Shown here: piece after piece, positions 1-8,681 of the stretch
Numbering within the stretch: position 1 is the stretch's first letter
Layout of the letters: every line of letters starts with the position of its first letter
Assembly: GCF_007829035.1 (NCBI RefSeq)
Contig: NZ_VIVQ01000001.1
Location: 496,001 to 560,000 of the forward strand
DNA: 64,000 bases
Origin: Rudaeicoccus suwonensis
Lineage (GTDB): Bacteria; Actinomycetota; Actinomycetes; Actinomycetales; Dermatophilaceae
Reading direction: 5' to 3'
Translations under genes and position numbers: made by a program
The notes under the pieces: generated by a model
What the model was told of the DNA's origin: nothing
What the model saw: the letters and a program-made list of their open reading frames with translations, nothing else
The model's database searches: none

Positions 1-661
1 ACGGTTCGACCAGTCGGGACTCGTAGGCGAAGATGACGGCCTGCACCCGATCGCGCAGGCCCAGCTTCATCAGGATGCGGCTGACATGGGTCTTGACGGT
101 GGCCTCGGCGAGGAACAGGTGGGCGGCGATCTCGGCGTTGGTCGCGCCGGTGGCAAGCTCGCGCAACACCTCGGTCTCGCGCTCGGTGAGATCGTCGACG
201 GTGTGCGCGGGGGCGAGATCGCCGTCGACCGGGAGCCGACCGGAGAACTCCTCCAGAAGGCGGCGCGTCACGCGCGGAGCCACGACCGCGTCGCCACGGG
301 CGATGGTGCGGATCGCGGAGACAAGATCCTCCGGTGGGACATCCTTGAGCAGGAATCCGCTTGCGCCGGCGCGTAATCCGGCGAAGGCGTATTCGTCGAG
401 ATCGAAGGTTGTCAGGATCAGGATCCTGACGTCGGGATGTGCGTTCACGATCTCGCCAGTCGCCGCGATGCCGTCGAGCACCGGCATACGAACATCCATC
501 ACGACGACGTCGGGGCGCAGTTCGCCGCTCAACGCGACGGCTTCGCGGCCGTTGCCCGCTTCTCCGACGACCACGAGTTCGGCCTGCGACTCCAGTGCGA
601 GACGAAAACCCATGCGCAGCAACGGTTGGTCATCGACGAGAAGGACGCGAACGTCACTCAT
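1..661 (-). CDS. Response regulator, NarL/LuxR family (3' end beyond window)
   Basis: DNA-binding response regulator whose C-terminus is cut by the window edge; about 220 codons are visible. The receiver domain occupies roughly residues 1-120, with the acidic pair in LLVDDQPLLR, the phospho-acceptor Asp56 in VVVMDVRMPV and the conserved Lys in FLLKDVP. A LuxR-type helix-turn-helix follows (LTERETEVLRELATG, then ATVKTHVSRILMKLGLRDR). The ATG start overlaps the end of the upstream histidine kinase gene by 8 bp, so the two are translationally coupled and very probably cognate. The target is unknown; the ABC-2 exporter genes about 2.8 kb away are a plausible regulon only by analogy with similar Actinobacterial loci. 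Confidence 0.93.
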   Translation of the reverse strand, partial: MSDVRVLLVDDQPLLRMGFRLALESQAELVVVGEAGNGREAVALSGELRPDVVVMDVRMPVLDGIAATGEIVNAHPDVRILILTTFDLDEYAFAGLRAGASGFLLKDVPPEDLVSAIRTIARGDAVVAPRVTRRLLEEFSGRLPVDGDLAPAHTVDDLTERETEVLRELATGATNAEIAAHLFLAEATVKTHVSRILMKLGLRDRVQAVIFAYESRLVEP

Positions 662-1847
662 GGGTGGCTCCTGCACTGACGTGAATGGGTGCTTCGACGC
701 TTCGTGCGGGACGGGTCAGGCGCGCGTGCACGCGCCAGCCGGTGGCCACGGCACCTGCGTCCGCGGTGCCGTGAAACATGGCCGCCCGTTCTCTGATGCC
801 CGACAACCCGTGGCCGACAGCATGCGGCTCGATCGACGTCGGCGTGCCGTCGTCGGTGACGTCGATCTCGACGGAGGTGGACGTCATCGAGATGTCGACG
901 GTGACCGACGTCGCTCCGGTGGCGTGCTTGACGACATTGGTAAGTGACTCCTGGACGATGCGAAAAACGCTGAGCTGCAACGGATCCGGAAGGTCATGCA
1001 GGTCGCCGTGCATACGGACGCTGATCCGCAGACCGGTGTCGCGGGCAGATGCGACAAGGCTGTCGAGGTCGGCGATCGTCGGCGCGGGCGAGCGTTCGGG
1101 GTCGTCCTGCTGTCCGCGAAGTACGCCGAGCACCTGCCGCAGATCCGCCATCGCGCGTCGGCCGACCGTCCCTGCCTCGGTCAGTGCGGTGCGCGCCTGG
1201 TCAGGGTTGTGATCCATGCCCAGACGGCCGCCGTCGATGAGGCTGATCATGACTGCGAGGTTGTGCGCGACGATGTCGTGCAGTTCGCGGGCGATGCGGG
1301 TGCGTTCGGCGGCCGCGGCGAGTTGTGCCTGCTGGTCGCGCTCGAACTCGAGCCGTAGTGCACGGTTTTCGAACTCGCGTAACTGCTCTGCCCGCATCCG
1401 GACGTTGCGGCCGGTCGCCGCAGCGGCGACCACCAGTCCGGACAACATGATCAGGGCGATCAGCCAGTTCGGATTGGGGCGCGCGTCCTTCCAGACCGCG
1501 AGGATGACGCCGACCTCGAGGATGACGGCGGCGACGATGATCCGCTGACGCGTCTCCCGGACGCTGATGGTGAACAAGCCGATCAGCAGTGCGGCGTCGG
1601 AGAACACCGGCAGCAGGAAGACCCACTGCACGAAGGCGACGACGCACATGGCGAGGAAGGTCTCGAACGGCCAGCGCCGGCGCCATAACAGTGGAACCGG
1701 CAGGAGGACCGCGACCGCGATCATCGCGACCCGATGCGGCCGGTGATCGTGCAACGTCCACGGTATCGATGCCACCGCAAGCACGGCGACAAGGGCGGCG
1801 TCGAGCCAACCGGCGTGCCGGCGCAGGTAGGTCTCGAACGAATTCAT
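654..1847 (-). CDS. Two-component sensor histidine kinase, NarL-partner (HisKA_3) type
   Basis: Membrane sensor kinase of 397 residues. The first 150 residues contain several hydrophobic segments (about residues 17-35, 38-55, 63-95, 105-120, 128-146) without a large extracellular domain, so it probably senses a membrane or lipid signal. The HisKA_3 dimerisation/phosphotransfer motif is RIARELHDIVAHNLAVM with His190 as phospho-acceptor. A HATPase region follows, with a degenerate N-box near VVKHATGATS and a G-box around HGLSGIRERAAMFHG. The DDGT sequence before the G-box is the expected D-box. It overlaps the response regulator gene downstream. No convincing Shine-Dalgarno is seen before the chosen ATG. 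Confidence 0.93.
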   Translation of the reverse strand: MNSFETYLRRHAGWLDAALVAVLAVASIPWTLHDHRPHRVAMIAVAVLLPVPLLWRRRWPFETFLAMCVVAFVQWVFLLPVFSDAALLIGLFTISVRETRQRIIVAAVILEVGVILAVWKDARPNPNWLIALIMLSGLVVAAAATGRNVRMRAEQLREFENRALRLEFERDQQAQLAAAAERTRIARELHDIVAHNLAVMISLIDGGRLGMDHNPDQARTALTEAGTVGRRAMADLRQVLGVLRGQQDDPERSPAPTIADLDSLVASARDTGLRISVRMHGDLHDLPDPLQLSVFRIVQESLTNVVKHATGATSVTVDISMTSTSVEIDVTDDGTPTSIEPHAVGHGLSGIRERAAMFHGTADAGAVATGWRVHARLTRPARSVEAPIHVSAGATHE

Positions 1848-2137
1848 ATCCGCAATGCTCAGAGGTCAGGCGTCAGGACGCAACACGGGACAGCCCGACG
1901 ATGCGCGCCGTGATCGTTGTGTGCGACCGGGTGCGTGGTGTGCGGTCGCCACCTGTGTAGGGCGCTCGGCGCGCACAGTCGGCATTGGTGGTCCTTCCTG
2001 CGGCATCGACGAAGCGGGCGCACACGGTCGTGACTCTCACGCTACGGGCGCGGCGGCGCTGACGCATCGGCCGTGAGGCGGAGGCCTCGATCGTCCGTGC
2101 GGGTGACGATTCACGCCTGGCGTGCGAATGGTGCGAG

Positions 2138-2607
2138 GTGGCTATGGTGTGGCGGTCAACCCAGGCGTCGAGCAGGCAGGTCGTGGTGAGAGTCGCTGTC
2201 GTGCACGCCCAGAGTTCGTCGATCACCCAGATTTCGGGCGCCGGCGACGTGGTCCTGGAGGGTGGGCACGTGGTGGTGGCTGCGATCGTGGCGTGCCTGG
2301 TGGTGCGTTTCGGACGTCTTGGCGGCGGTCGGGACCAGGTGAGCGCGGCAGCACGCGCCGTTGTGCAACTGGGAGGTGTCGGTCTTGTCATCACTGCGGT
2401 GCTGCGTTCGTGGCCGGCGACCGTGGTCTTTTGTGCGGCGTGCTGATCATCGCCGGATTGACCGCGGGACGGCGTGTGACATCGGCGTTGACGGTGTGGG
2501 CAATGGTGCTGGTCACGTTGCTGGGAGTCCAGGCTGGCGCAGTCCTGCTGACCGTTCAGGCATTCATTCGGGCGCGCCTCGATCGGCGATCGCCCCAGCC
2601 GGAGTGA
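2138..2607 (+). pseudogene. Frameshifted remnant of a small membrane permease (possibly UPF0014/FetB-like)
   Basis: Two overlapping frames look like one broken gene. Frame A (GTG at 2138, stop at 2446) encodes a hydrophobic helix, then DQVSAAARAVVQLGGVGLVI, then a premature stop. Frame B takes over near 2430 and continues LIIAGLTAGRRVTSALTVW and a last membrane helix to 2607. Joining them needs one frameshift near the T-run at 2428-2431. The joined product, about 155 residues, would still be shorter than the roughly 250 residues of FetB-type permeases, so an internal deletion is also likely. The family assignment rests only on the Arg-Ala-x-x-Gln-Leu pattern and hydrophobicity and is weak. 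It overlaps the 3' end of the convergent COG4705 gene by 44 bp. Confidence 0.4.
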
Positions 2608-3376
2608 CCGCGAGGTCGTCTGCCGGCTCGCTGTTCGTGGCGGTCACGTAGGCGACGATCGCCACGATCACCATGACCAGCACGAGGGTGACCGTCCCGT
2701 CGCCGATGTCAAGGCCCTGCGGCTTGGACAACCAGTCGGCCAGCGATGCACCGAGCGGGCGGGTGAGCACGTACGCGACCCAGAAAGCGACGACCGAGTT
2801 GAGCTTCAGGAGGCGCCATCCGATCAAGGGCACCAGGATGAGGACGCCGAACAGGACCGCTGACGGAAAGTACCCCAGGTGCATGGTGGACGCGGACATG
2901 TCACCCGCGGCCGTGCCAAGCGCGAACGTCGCCAGAACTGTTGCCCAGTAGAACTTTTCGCGCTTCGGTGTCGTGATGGAGTGGATCGACAGGGTGTGCT
3001 CACTGCGATACCAGCCGGTGAAGATCGCCGCCACCGCGAGCACATACAGGGTGGTGGTGGCCGGGTAGGGCAGACCGACGGCGATGTGCAGGCCGTCGGC
3101 GGCCATCGTGCCGAACACCGCGACCATCGACACGGTCGCCCAGTACAACTGCGGCCGGTAGACGGGAGTGCGCAATTGCAGGAACAGCACGCCGACGAGT
3201 CCGAACACTCCCACGACCGCTGCGAGAACGACGCTGATCGAGCCCAACCAGTCCGAGCAGGCCTCGCCCATACCGGTGGTCAACAGCTTGATCACCCAGA
3301 ACAGCGCGGTGATCTGCGGGACCTTGGCCACGACAGGCCGCAGTCCGTCAGAGCTGGTGGCGGTGTTGTGCGTCAT
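2564..3376 (-). CDS. COG4705-type multi-pass membrane protein
   Basis: Integral membrane protein of 270 residues with about eight hydrophobic segments and polar tails. The N-terminal KVPQITALFWVIKLLTTGMG, followed by GEACSDW, matches the family of uncharacterised membrane-anchored proteins COG4705; the second half repeats a similar layout (REKFYWATVLATFALGTAAG, then LGYFPSAVLFG), indicating an internal duplication. GAGGAA lies 4 nt before the ATG and supports the start. The start codon itself sits inside an ACGTATGAC word, which recurs through the window. It lies upstream of nothing co-directional except the ABC-2 exporter genes that precede it, separated by about 50 bp. The substrate is unknown; members of the family are sometimes discussed as metal or stress related, which I cannot confirm. 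Confidence 0.8.
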   Translation of the reverse strand: MTHNTATSSDGLRPVVAKVPQITALFWVIKLLTTGMGEACSDWLGSISVVLAAVVGVFGLVGVLFLQLRTPVYRPQLYWATVSMVAVFGTMAADGLHIAVGLPYPATTTLYVLAVAAIFTGWYRSEHTLSIHSITTPKREKFYWATVLATFALGTAAGDMSASTMHLGYFPSAVLFGVLILVPLIGWRLLKLNSVVAFWVAYVLTRPLGASLADWLSKPQGLDIGDGTVTLVLVMVIVAIVAYVTATNSEPADDLAVTPAGAIADRGAPE

Positions 3377-3424
3377 ACGTTCCTCGTGAAAAGTATTGGC
3401 AAATGGTCGGATTCAGCTGATGAT

Positions 3425-4261
3425 TCAGGCGTCGCGACGCATCAGCAGGGTGACTCCGCCGATCAGGGCTGCTGCGGTCCAGAGAGCGAAGACACCGGTG
3501 CCGACCCATGGCGCGAGGTTGTGCGGGTCTTGCAAGGTGCCGAGGATCTGGGTTCCGGCGTTCATCGGCAGGTACTGGTTGATGTGGTCGGCCCACGAGG
3601 TCGGGAGTGCTTCGCCCAGCAGTGGCAGCACGAGCAAGAGTCCGAAGAGGGTGGCGATCGCGCCGCCGGTGCTGCGGATCAGGAACCCGCATCCCAGGCC
3701 CAGCAGTGCGACGAGCGTCAGGTAGATGCCGCCGCCGATGATCGCGCGCCAGGACCCGGTCGCGCCGAGGGACACCCCGTAGTGGTGGGTGTTCAACGCT
3801 GCCTGTCCGAGCAGGAATGCTGCCAGGCAGGTGATCGTGCCGAGCACGAAGGTGATGACCGTCAGCACGATCGACTTGCCGACCAGCACGTTCCACCGGC
3901 CCGGCGCTGCCGACAGGGACGCCCGGATCATCCCGGTGGCGTATTCACCGGTGATGAACAGCACTCCGAGGACACCGATCGGCAGTTGTGCCAGCATCAG
4001 CCCGCGCATGCTGACCCGGATCGGGTCCTCGACGCCGAATGCGTGTGGGCCGGTGCCGGCGTGGGTGGCTCGCAGCAGTGAGAACAGATAGCCCAGAGCC
4101 ACCGCCACGGCCAGTCCGCCGATCAGTGCGTACCAGGTGGAGCGCAGCGAGCGGAATTTCACCCATTCGCCGGCGGTGACGCGGCCCAGCGTGACCTTCG
4201 CGTCGCCACCGGCGCGGGTCGGAGCGACGTCGGTGGTGTCGATCGTTGCCGCCTGCGTCAT
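3425..4261 (-). CDS. ABC-2 type transporter permease
   Basis: Membrane subunit of an ABC exporter, 278 residues from the ATG (an alternative GTG lies one codon upstream). A polar N-terminal stretch of about 45 residues ends in EWVKFRSLRSTWYALIGG, typical of ABC-2 permeases. Six hydrophobic segments follow, with the usual FITGEYATGMIRASLSAAPGR cytoplasmic motif after the second helix. GAGGAG is 7 nt before the ATG. The start overlaps the stop of the ATPase gene (TGATG), so both subunits are made together. The pair resembles bacitracin/lantibiotic-type or daunorubicin-type exporters; the substrate cannot be told from sequence. Confidence 0.92.
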   Translation of the reverse strand: MTQAATIDTTDVAPTRAGGDAKVTLGRVTAGEWVKFRSLRSTWYALIGGLAVAVALGYLFSLLRATHAGTGPHAFGVEDPIRVSMRGLMLAQLPIGVLGVLFITGEYATGMIRASLSAAPGRWNVLVGKSIVLTVITFVLGTITCLAAFLLGQAALNTHHYGVSLGATGSWRAIIGGGIYLTLVALLGLGCGFLIRSTGGAIATLFGLLLVLPLLGEALPTSWADHINQYLPMNAGTQILGTLQDPHNLAPWVGTGVFALWTAAALIGGVTLLMRRDA

Positions 4262-5184
4262 CACGCCACTCCTCGTGCGTCGTACTCCACGCTGTCGGCG
4301 GTGAGTTTCATGAATGCTTCCTCCAGCGAGGCCTTCTGGGGTGTGAGTTCGGTGAGTATGACGCCGAGCTCGGCGGCGGCGGCACCGATGTCACGGCTGG
4401 TCAGGCCCTGCACGACAAGCTCGTCAGGGGCGTCGCTGGTGAGGGTGATACCGGGGCCGGTGAGACGGGCTCGCAACCGTGGCACGTCCTCGGTTCGAAC
4501 CAGGACATGCTCATCGGCAGCTGCGCTGACCAACTCCTCGACGGTGGTCTCGGCGATGAGTCGGCCTTGGCCGATGACCACCAGATGCGTTGCCATCAAT
4601 GCCATTTCGCTCATCAAGTGTGACGAGACGAAGACTGCACGACCCTCAGCAGCCAGCTGCCGCAGCAGGGTGCGGATCCACAGGATCCCCTCCGGGTCCA
4701 GTCCGTTGACGGGCTCGTCCAGCAGCAGGGTGTGCGGGTCGCCCAGCAACGCGTTGGCGATGCCGAGTCGTTGACCCATGCCGAGGGAGAATCCGCCGGC
4801 GCGTTTGCGGGCGACGTCGGTGAGTCCGACGATGTCCAGTACTTCATCCACCCGGCGGGCGGGGATGCCGTTGGTGGTGGCCATCGCCAGCAGGTGGTTG
4901 CGGGCGGAGCGACCGGTGTGGATCGCGCGAGCCTCCAGCAGGGCGCCGACCTCGCACAGGGGCGCCTGCAGATCTGTGTAGGAGACGCCGTTGATCAAGG
5001 CAGTGCCGGCGCTGGGCCGATCCAGGCCGAGCAGCATCCGCATCGTCGTCGACTTGCCGGCGCCGTTGGGCCCCAGAAAGCCGGTCACGACGCCGGGTTG
5101 GACGGTGAACGTGAGGTCTGTCACCGCGGCTCGCTCGCCGTAGTGCTTGCTCAACCCGCGCGCCTCGATCATCGCCGCTGCCAT
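4261..5184 (-). CDS. ABC transporter ATP-binding protein (drug/peptide exporter type)
   Basis: Nucleotide-binding subunit of 307 residues for the adjacent permease. Walker A is GPNGAGKSTTM (about residues 38-48), the signature is FSLGMGQRLGIANALLG (a variant of LSGGQ, common in exporter ATPases), Walker B is TLLLDEPVNGLDPEG and the switch histidine is in FVSSHLMSEM. A C-terminal regulatory stretch of about 90 residues follows, as in the BcrA/CcmA-like group. The weak Shine-Dalgarno and a second in-frame ATG four codons later leave the exact start open. It is the first gene of the two-gene exporter operon. The nearby sensor kinase/regulator pair suggests inducible expression, but this is inference. 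Confidence 0.93.
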   Translation of the reverse strand: MAAAMIEARGLSKHYGERAAVTDLTFTVQPGVVTGFLGPNGAGKSTTMRMLLGLDRPSAGTALINGVSYTDLQAPLCEVGALLEARAIHTGRSARNHLLAMATTNGIPARRVDEVLDIVGLTDVARKRAGGFSLGMGQRLGIANALLGDPHTLLLDEPVNGLDPEGILWIRTLLRQLAAEGRAVFVSSHLMSEMALMATHLVVIGQGRLIAETTVEELVSAAADEHVLVRTEDVPRLRARLTGPGITLTSDAPDELVVQGLTSRDIGAAAAELGVILTELTPQKASLEEAFMKLTADSVEYDARGVA

Positions 5185-5309
5185 CTGCTCGTGGTCATAC
5201 CAGCGAACGTATGACGCGGCTGGGTCCTGCCGCGTCCGCCGCCGGAATGATCAGGCGGATCAGTCATGGGGATGACGTGACTGTGCTGAGCGTCGAGCGG
5301 GTGGTCAGC

Positions 5310-6767
5310 TCAGGCGGGCGCCGGTTCGAGGCCGAGATCTGGTGGCGGCAGCTGGTATTGATCGCGCAGCGCGGTCGATGCCGCGTGCCAGCCGGCGAGG
5401 CCGTGGACGGATGGGCCGGGCGAGGCGGCGGACGACGCGAGATACCACCCGTCGACCGGAGTGCGCCACGGTGTTGGTGACAGCACCGGTCGACGCAACA
5501 GTTGTCGAAGCGTGACGGCACCGACAGCGAAGTCACCGCCGGCGAAGTTGTCACTGACAGTAGCGAAATCGCTTGCGGTCGTTGAGGTTTGCGCCAGGAT
5601 CAGGTCGCGGAAGCCTGGTGCCAGGCGTTCGATCATCGCCGTCATCGCCTCGGATCGGTCCAGCGGAGATCCGAACGGCACATGTGTGTAGGCCCAGAGG
5701 GTGGCCTTGCCCGCGGGCGCACGGGTTGTGTCGACAACACCTGGTTGTACGACGAGCACGTATGGCTGATCGCTGAGTTTGCCTCGGGCCACGGCGCATT
5801 CGCTTGCAGCGATCTGATCGCGCGTTCCGCCGAGATGAATCGTCGGGGTGTTTCGCAGGGCCGCTGACGTCCACGGGACCGGACCGTCGAGGGCGTAGTC
5901 GACTTTGCAGACGCCGTTGCCGTGGTGCAACTGTCGCAGCGCGCACTGGTACCGCGTCGAGAACCGATCGCCACCCAGCGCGGCCAGCGCCTTCGTTGAC
6001 ACATCGAAGAGCACTGTCCGATAGGTCTTCAGTTGCGCCGCCGAGGTGATGCCGATGCCGGTGTGTATGGCTCCGCCATACGTGCCCAGGTCGGTCGCGA
6101 GGGCGTCACTGATCGCCTGGGATCCACCCTCCGGGACCGGCCAACCCGCGGCGTGCGCATGAGCGGTCAACAGCAGGCCGGCGGCGGCGGTCGTCAGGGA
6201 GGGATGTCGGCCGATGGTGTGAGCGGCACAACCGGTCAGCATCGCGGGTGCGACTTCGTCCGAGAAGCGCGATCGCCATACAGCGCAACCCTGTTCGAGT
6301 GTCCGGGCGCCGAAGAAAGCTGCGGCAGTGGGGTGCACCGGTCGTTGCAGAAGGGCACCGGAGGTCAGCGTCGTCAGCTGGCCGATGCGGTCGACGAGCG
6401 GTCGCATCAGGCGCTCGTATGCCGGGCCGTCGGCACCCATCGCGTCAGCCGCCGATTGCAGGTCGCGGTGTCCGACGCCCACCCGACCGTCCGGCAGCGG
6501 GTGGGCGAAGGACACCTCGGGCACGAGTAGGCGGATACGCCGGCTCAGTTCGAACTGCTGGAAGAACGGGGAAGCGAGCGCCATCGGGTGGACCGCCGAG
6601 GCCAGGTCGTGGCGGAACCCGGGCAGGGTGATCTCGCGAGTGCTTGCGCCGCCGCCGACCCAGTCATTTCGCTCGAAGACATCGACACTCAGGCCGGCGC
6701 GAGCCATGGTGACGGCGGCGGCCAGACCGTTTGGGCCCGAACCGACGACGGCGACCTCAGCGGGCAT
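5310..6767 (-). CDS. NAD(P)/FAD-dependent oxidoreductase, phytoene desaturase (CrtI)-like
   Basis: Flavoprotein of 485 residues. It opens directly with a dinucleotide-binding fold, VAVVGSGPNGLAAAVTMAR, then the acidic end of the second strand VDVFERNDWVGG, as in phytoene dehydrogenase-related proteins (COG1233). The C-terminal FAD contact is around DGWYLASSAASPGPSVHGL. An open frame extends about 150 codons further upstream, but that extension is translated from the repeat cluster and is low complexity, so I start at the ATG at 6767, directly before the Rossmann fold. No crtB or crtE lies nearby, so a role in carotenoid synthesis is not supported; many members of this family are uncharacterised. 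Confidence 0.85.
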   Translation of the reverse strand: MPAEVAVVGSGPNGLAAAVTMARAGLSVDVFERNDWVGGGASTREITLPGFRHDLASAVHPMALASPFFQQFELSRRIRLLVPEVSFAHPLPDGRVGVGHRDLQSAADAMGADGPAYERLMRPLVDRIGQLTTLTSGALLQRPVHPTAAAFFGARTLEQGCAVWRSRFSDEVAPAMLTGCAAHTIGRHPSLTTAAAGLLLTAHAHAAGWPVPEGGSQAISDALATDLGTYGGAIHTGIGITSAAQLKTYRTVLFDVSTKALAALGGDRFSTRYQCALRQLHHGNGVCKVDYALDGPVPWTSAALRNTPTIHLGGTRDQIAASECAVARGKLSDQPYVLVVQPGVVDTTRAPAGKATLWAYTHVPFGSPLDRSEAMTAMIERLAPGFRDLILAQTSTTASDFATVSDNFAGGDFAVGAVTLRQLLRRPVLSPTPWRTPVDGWYLASSAASPGPSVHGLAGWHAASTALRDQYQLPPPDLGLEPAPA

Positions 6768-6844
6768 GTCAGCCAGGCTAACCGGCGGTCCATTCGCGCC
6801 GAGTCGGTTGCTGGCGCCTTCCGGGGAGCGAAGCATGGTCCTGC

Positions 6845-7170
6845 GGTGGTTCGAGTGGCACGGGGGTGCCATTGGCGTCGGGCGAGTGGCACGGGGGTGC
6901 CCGTGTCGTCGGGTGAGTGGCACGGGGGTGCCCTTGTCGTCGCCAATTGGGGCGATTGCGTGCCACTCGCGGGTGTTTCGGGCAGTTGCGTGACTGTGGC
7001 CGACCGCGCGGATGTGCGGTGGTTCGAGTGGCACGGGATTGCCCTGCCGCGGGGCGAGTGGCACGGGGGTGTCCTGCCGCGGGGTGAGTGGCACGGGGGT
7101 GCCCTTGTCGTCGCCAACTGGGGCGATTGCGTGCCACTCGTGCGTGTTTCGGGCAGTTGCGTGACAGTGG
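6845..7170. repeat. Intergenic repeat cluster built on GAGTGGCAC / GTGCCACTC
   Basis: Non-coding stretch between the oxidoreductase start and rpmJ. GAGTGGCACGGG occurs at 6853, 6884, 6915, 7026, 7056 and 7086, and its inverse GTGCCACTC at 6960 and 7131. The segment at about 6914-6994 is repeated almost perfectly at 7085-7165, 171 bp away. In each of these two copies the direct and inverted 9-mers flank a loop of about 36 bp, so each could form a hairpin. The same core recurs at 18.2-20.3 kb. Spacing and length are irregular, so this is not a CRISPR array. Confidence 0.85.
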
Positions 7171-7237
7171 GCCGCGCAAGACGCCAGCGCTGTCGAGCAC
7201 AACAGCTCTGTCGAGCACACCAGCGCTGTCGGATGGG

Positions 7238-7360
7238 TCAGCCCTGACGGGCCTTCAAGCGCGGGTTCTGCTTGTTGATGACGTAGGTCTTTCCGCGGCG
7301 GCGCACGATCTGTGAACCCGGCTGGTTCTTCAGTGAGCGAAGCGAGTTGCGCACCTTCAT
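7238..7360 (-). CDS. rpmJ: 50S ribosomal protein L36, zinc-independent paralogue
   Basis: Forty-residue ribosomal protein starting [15 protein letters not shown] and ending NPRLKARQG, the usual L36 ends. It has none of the Cys/His ligands of the zinc-binding form, so it is a C-minus paralogue expected to replace the zinc form when zinc is scarce. Its ATG overlaps the stop of rpmF (ATGA). It is the last gene of the leftward operon rpmE2-mrf-rpmF-rpmJ that starts at the Zur box. A second, zinc-binding rpmJ should exist elsewhere in the genome. Confidence 0.95.
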   Translation of the reverse strand: MKVRNSLRSLKNQPGSQIVRRRGKTYVINKQNPRLKARQG

Positions 7361-7539
7361 CGTGAGCCTCCGCTGATGTCGACCAGCCCGCGTTGCACCG
7401 CGCGCACCAACCTGCGCGGCACGAGGACGTCCTCGCCCGACGAAGTCGTGGCCGGCACCAGTTGGATGGGCGTGGTCTTCCAGGCCGCTCGCCGGTGCCG
7501 GGTGTTGCTGCGGGAGGTCTTGCGCTTGGGAACTGCCAT
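7357..7539 (-). CDS. rpmF: 50S ribosomal protein L32, zinc-independent paralogue
   Basis: Sixty-residue L32 with the family start [20 protein letters not shown]. The two CxxC zinc ligand pairs of canonical L32 are absent; there is no cysteine at all. It sits 38 bp after mrf and overlaps rpmJ by 4 bp. Placement in an operon with C-minus L31 and L36 downstream of a Zur box indicates zinc-starvation expression, as established for C-minus ribosomal proteins in Streptomyces and Mycobacterium. Confidence 0.95.
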   Translation of the reverse strand: MAVPKRKTSRSNTRHRRAAWKTTPIQLVPATTSSGEDVLVPRRLVRAVQRGLVDISGGSR

Positions 7540-7577
7540 GACGGTTGAATCCTTCTGGGATCGTGGGGTTTTGGTGC

Positions 7578-8681
7578 TCAGACCAGGTCATGTATGGCGC
7601 CGAGCCAGGGCTCGAGGCCGTCGTGCAGGCTGAGCCAGTGGGTGCCGTGTTGCGCGAGTTCGCTGTCGGTGAGCCGGCATTGCTCGAATGCGGCACGCAG
7701 CGCGCCGGCGTCCGAGCCCTCGCGGATGCCGGTCGCCACGAGCCGGTTCAAGGGCCGCCCGTGCCAAGGCCCGTGCGCACCGATGCTGACCTGCCCCGCG
7801 GCGCCGTCCATCACGCACACCGTGTCGGCCCTGGTGGGAAGCCAGAAGCAGCCGCGGATCCGGTGGGTGCCGCAGCACAGCTGCTCCATTGCGGCGGCGA
7901 ACCTGCCCGGGTCCAGCGGCCGGTCCGAACTGAGCTCGAGCGTCCACACGTGCGGAGTCTGCGGCAGCGGAAGCTGTCCCCGGCGCACCTCGGCGACCCA
8001 GTCCTCGGCCAGGACATGCGCATGGATGCCGCCCGTGAGAGTCGCGCTGTCGAGACCGTTCCAGTCGCGAGTGAGTCGGGACGTCGGGCGGCGAAGGGCA
8101 TCGATCAGGTCGGCGCCGGCCGGGTCGATGTCGCCCAAAACCGTGATGGCATCGGCATACTCGACCAAAGCGGCAAGCGTCTCGGCCACCCCGCGATTGT
8201 CGCCACGGAAGGTCGGCAGGCTGCGGTCCTCCAAGGTGTCGCCCGTCGTGAGATCGCGCAAGGCGGACTCGCCGTCGACCACGGTCAACACCCCGCCGAT
8301 GCGGATACCGTCGCTGACGGCCGTGCCGCCGAACTGCTCGGAGCTGCTCTCGTAGGCGCAGACGCGGCACACCTGCAGGGCAGATGCCCCGATCGGCAAC
8401 TGCGCGATGATCGCGCCCCAACGGTCGACCTCCGACAGTCGGGAGAGCGTGGGGATGATGTCTTCCCGCACCGCACAACTCGGGCAGGCGTGATCGAGGT
8501 CGATGCGCTCGGTTTCAAGCACGCCGCTGATGTCGCTCACCGTCCGTAGCAGCGCATTGGTGTTTCGATCGATCCGATGCGCGACGACGACCGCCGTCGG
8601 AAGGTCGAATTGCAGTGATGCTGTTGCAGATTCGACTGTCATCGGATCGATGCCGGTGAGGATGAGAGTGGGCGCCGTCAT
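7578..8681 (-). CDS. mrf: Mrf-like CobW/COG0523 family protein (ribosome hibernation factor recruiter type)
   Basis: A 367-residue COG0523 protein. It begins [19 protein letters not shown] where COG0523 GTPases have the P-loop GxxGxGK; no Gly-Lys-Ser/Thr loop is present, as in mycobacterial Rv0106/Mrf-type members. It has CPSCAVRED (the CxxC motif region) at about residues 66-74, a second pair in CRVCAYE, and a C-terminal CobW_C domain with [16 protein letters not shown]. In mycobacteria Mrf recruits the hibernation factor to C-minus ribosomes under zinc starvation; its location here among C-minus ribosomal genes supports the same role. The start overlaps the rpmE2 stop (ATGA) and lies in an ACGTATGAC word. 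A zinc metallochaperone role is the alternative. Confidence 0.82.
   Translation of the reverse strand: MTAPTLILTGIDPMTVESATASLQFDLPTAVVVAHRIDRNTNALLRTVSDISGVLETERIDLDHACPSCAVREDIIPTLSRLSEVDRWGAIIAQLPIGASALQVCRVCAYESSSEQFGGTAVSDGIRIGGVLTVVDGESALRDLTTGDTLEDRSLPTFRGDNRGVAETLAALVEYADAITVLGDIDPAGADLIDALRRPTSRLTRDWNGLDSATLTGGIHAHVLAEDWVAEVRRGQLPLPQTPHVWTLELSSDRPLDPGRFAAAMEQLCCGTHRIRGCFWLPTRADTVCVMDGAAGQVSIGAHGPWHGRPLNRLVATGIREGSDAGALRAAFEQCRLTDSELAQHGTHWLSLHDGLEPWLGAIHDLV

Noticed and set aside
2879-4081. 400-residue plus-strand frame
   Set aside because: Antisense to the COG4705 and ABC-2 permease genes, low-complexity composition, no family pattern.
6845-7170. Possible CRISPR array
   Set aside because: Repeat units differ in length and spacing, include inverted copies, and no cas genes are nearby.
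5310-7220. Long N-terminal extension (about 150 residues) of the CrtI-like oxidoreductase
   Set aside because: The extension is translated from the repeat cluster and is repetitive; the Rossmann fold begins right at the ATG at 6767.
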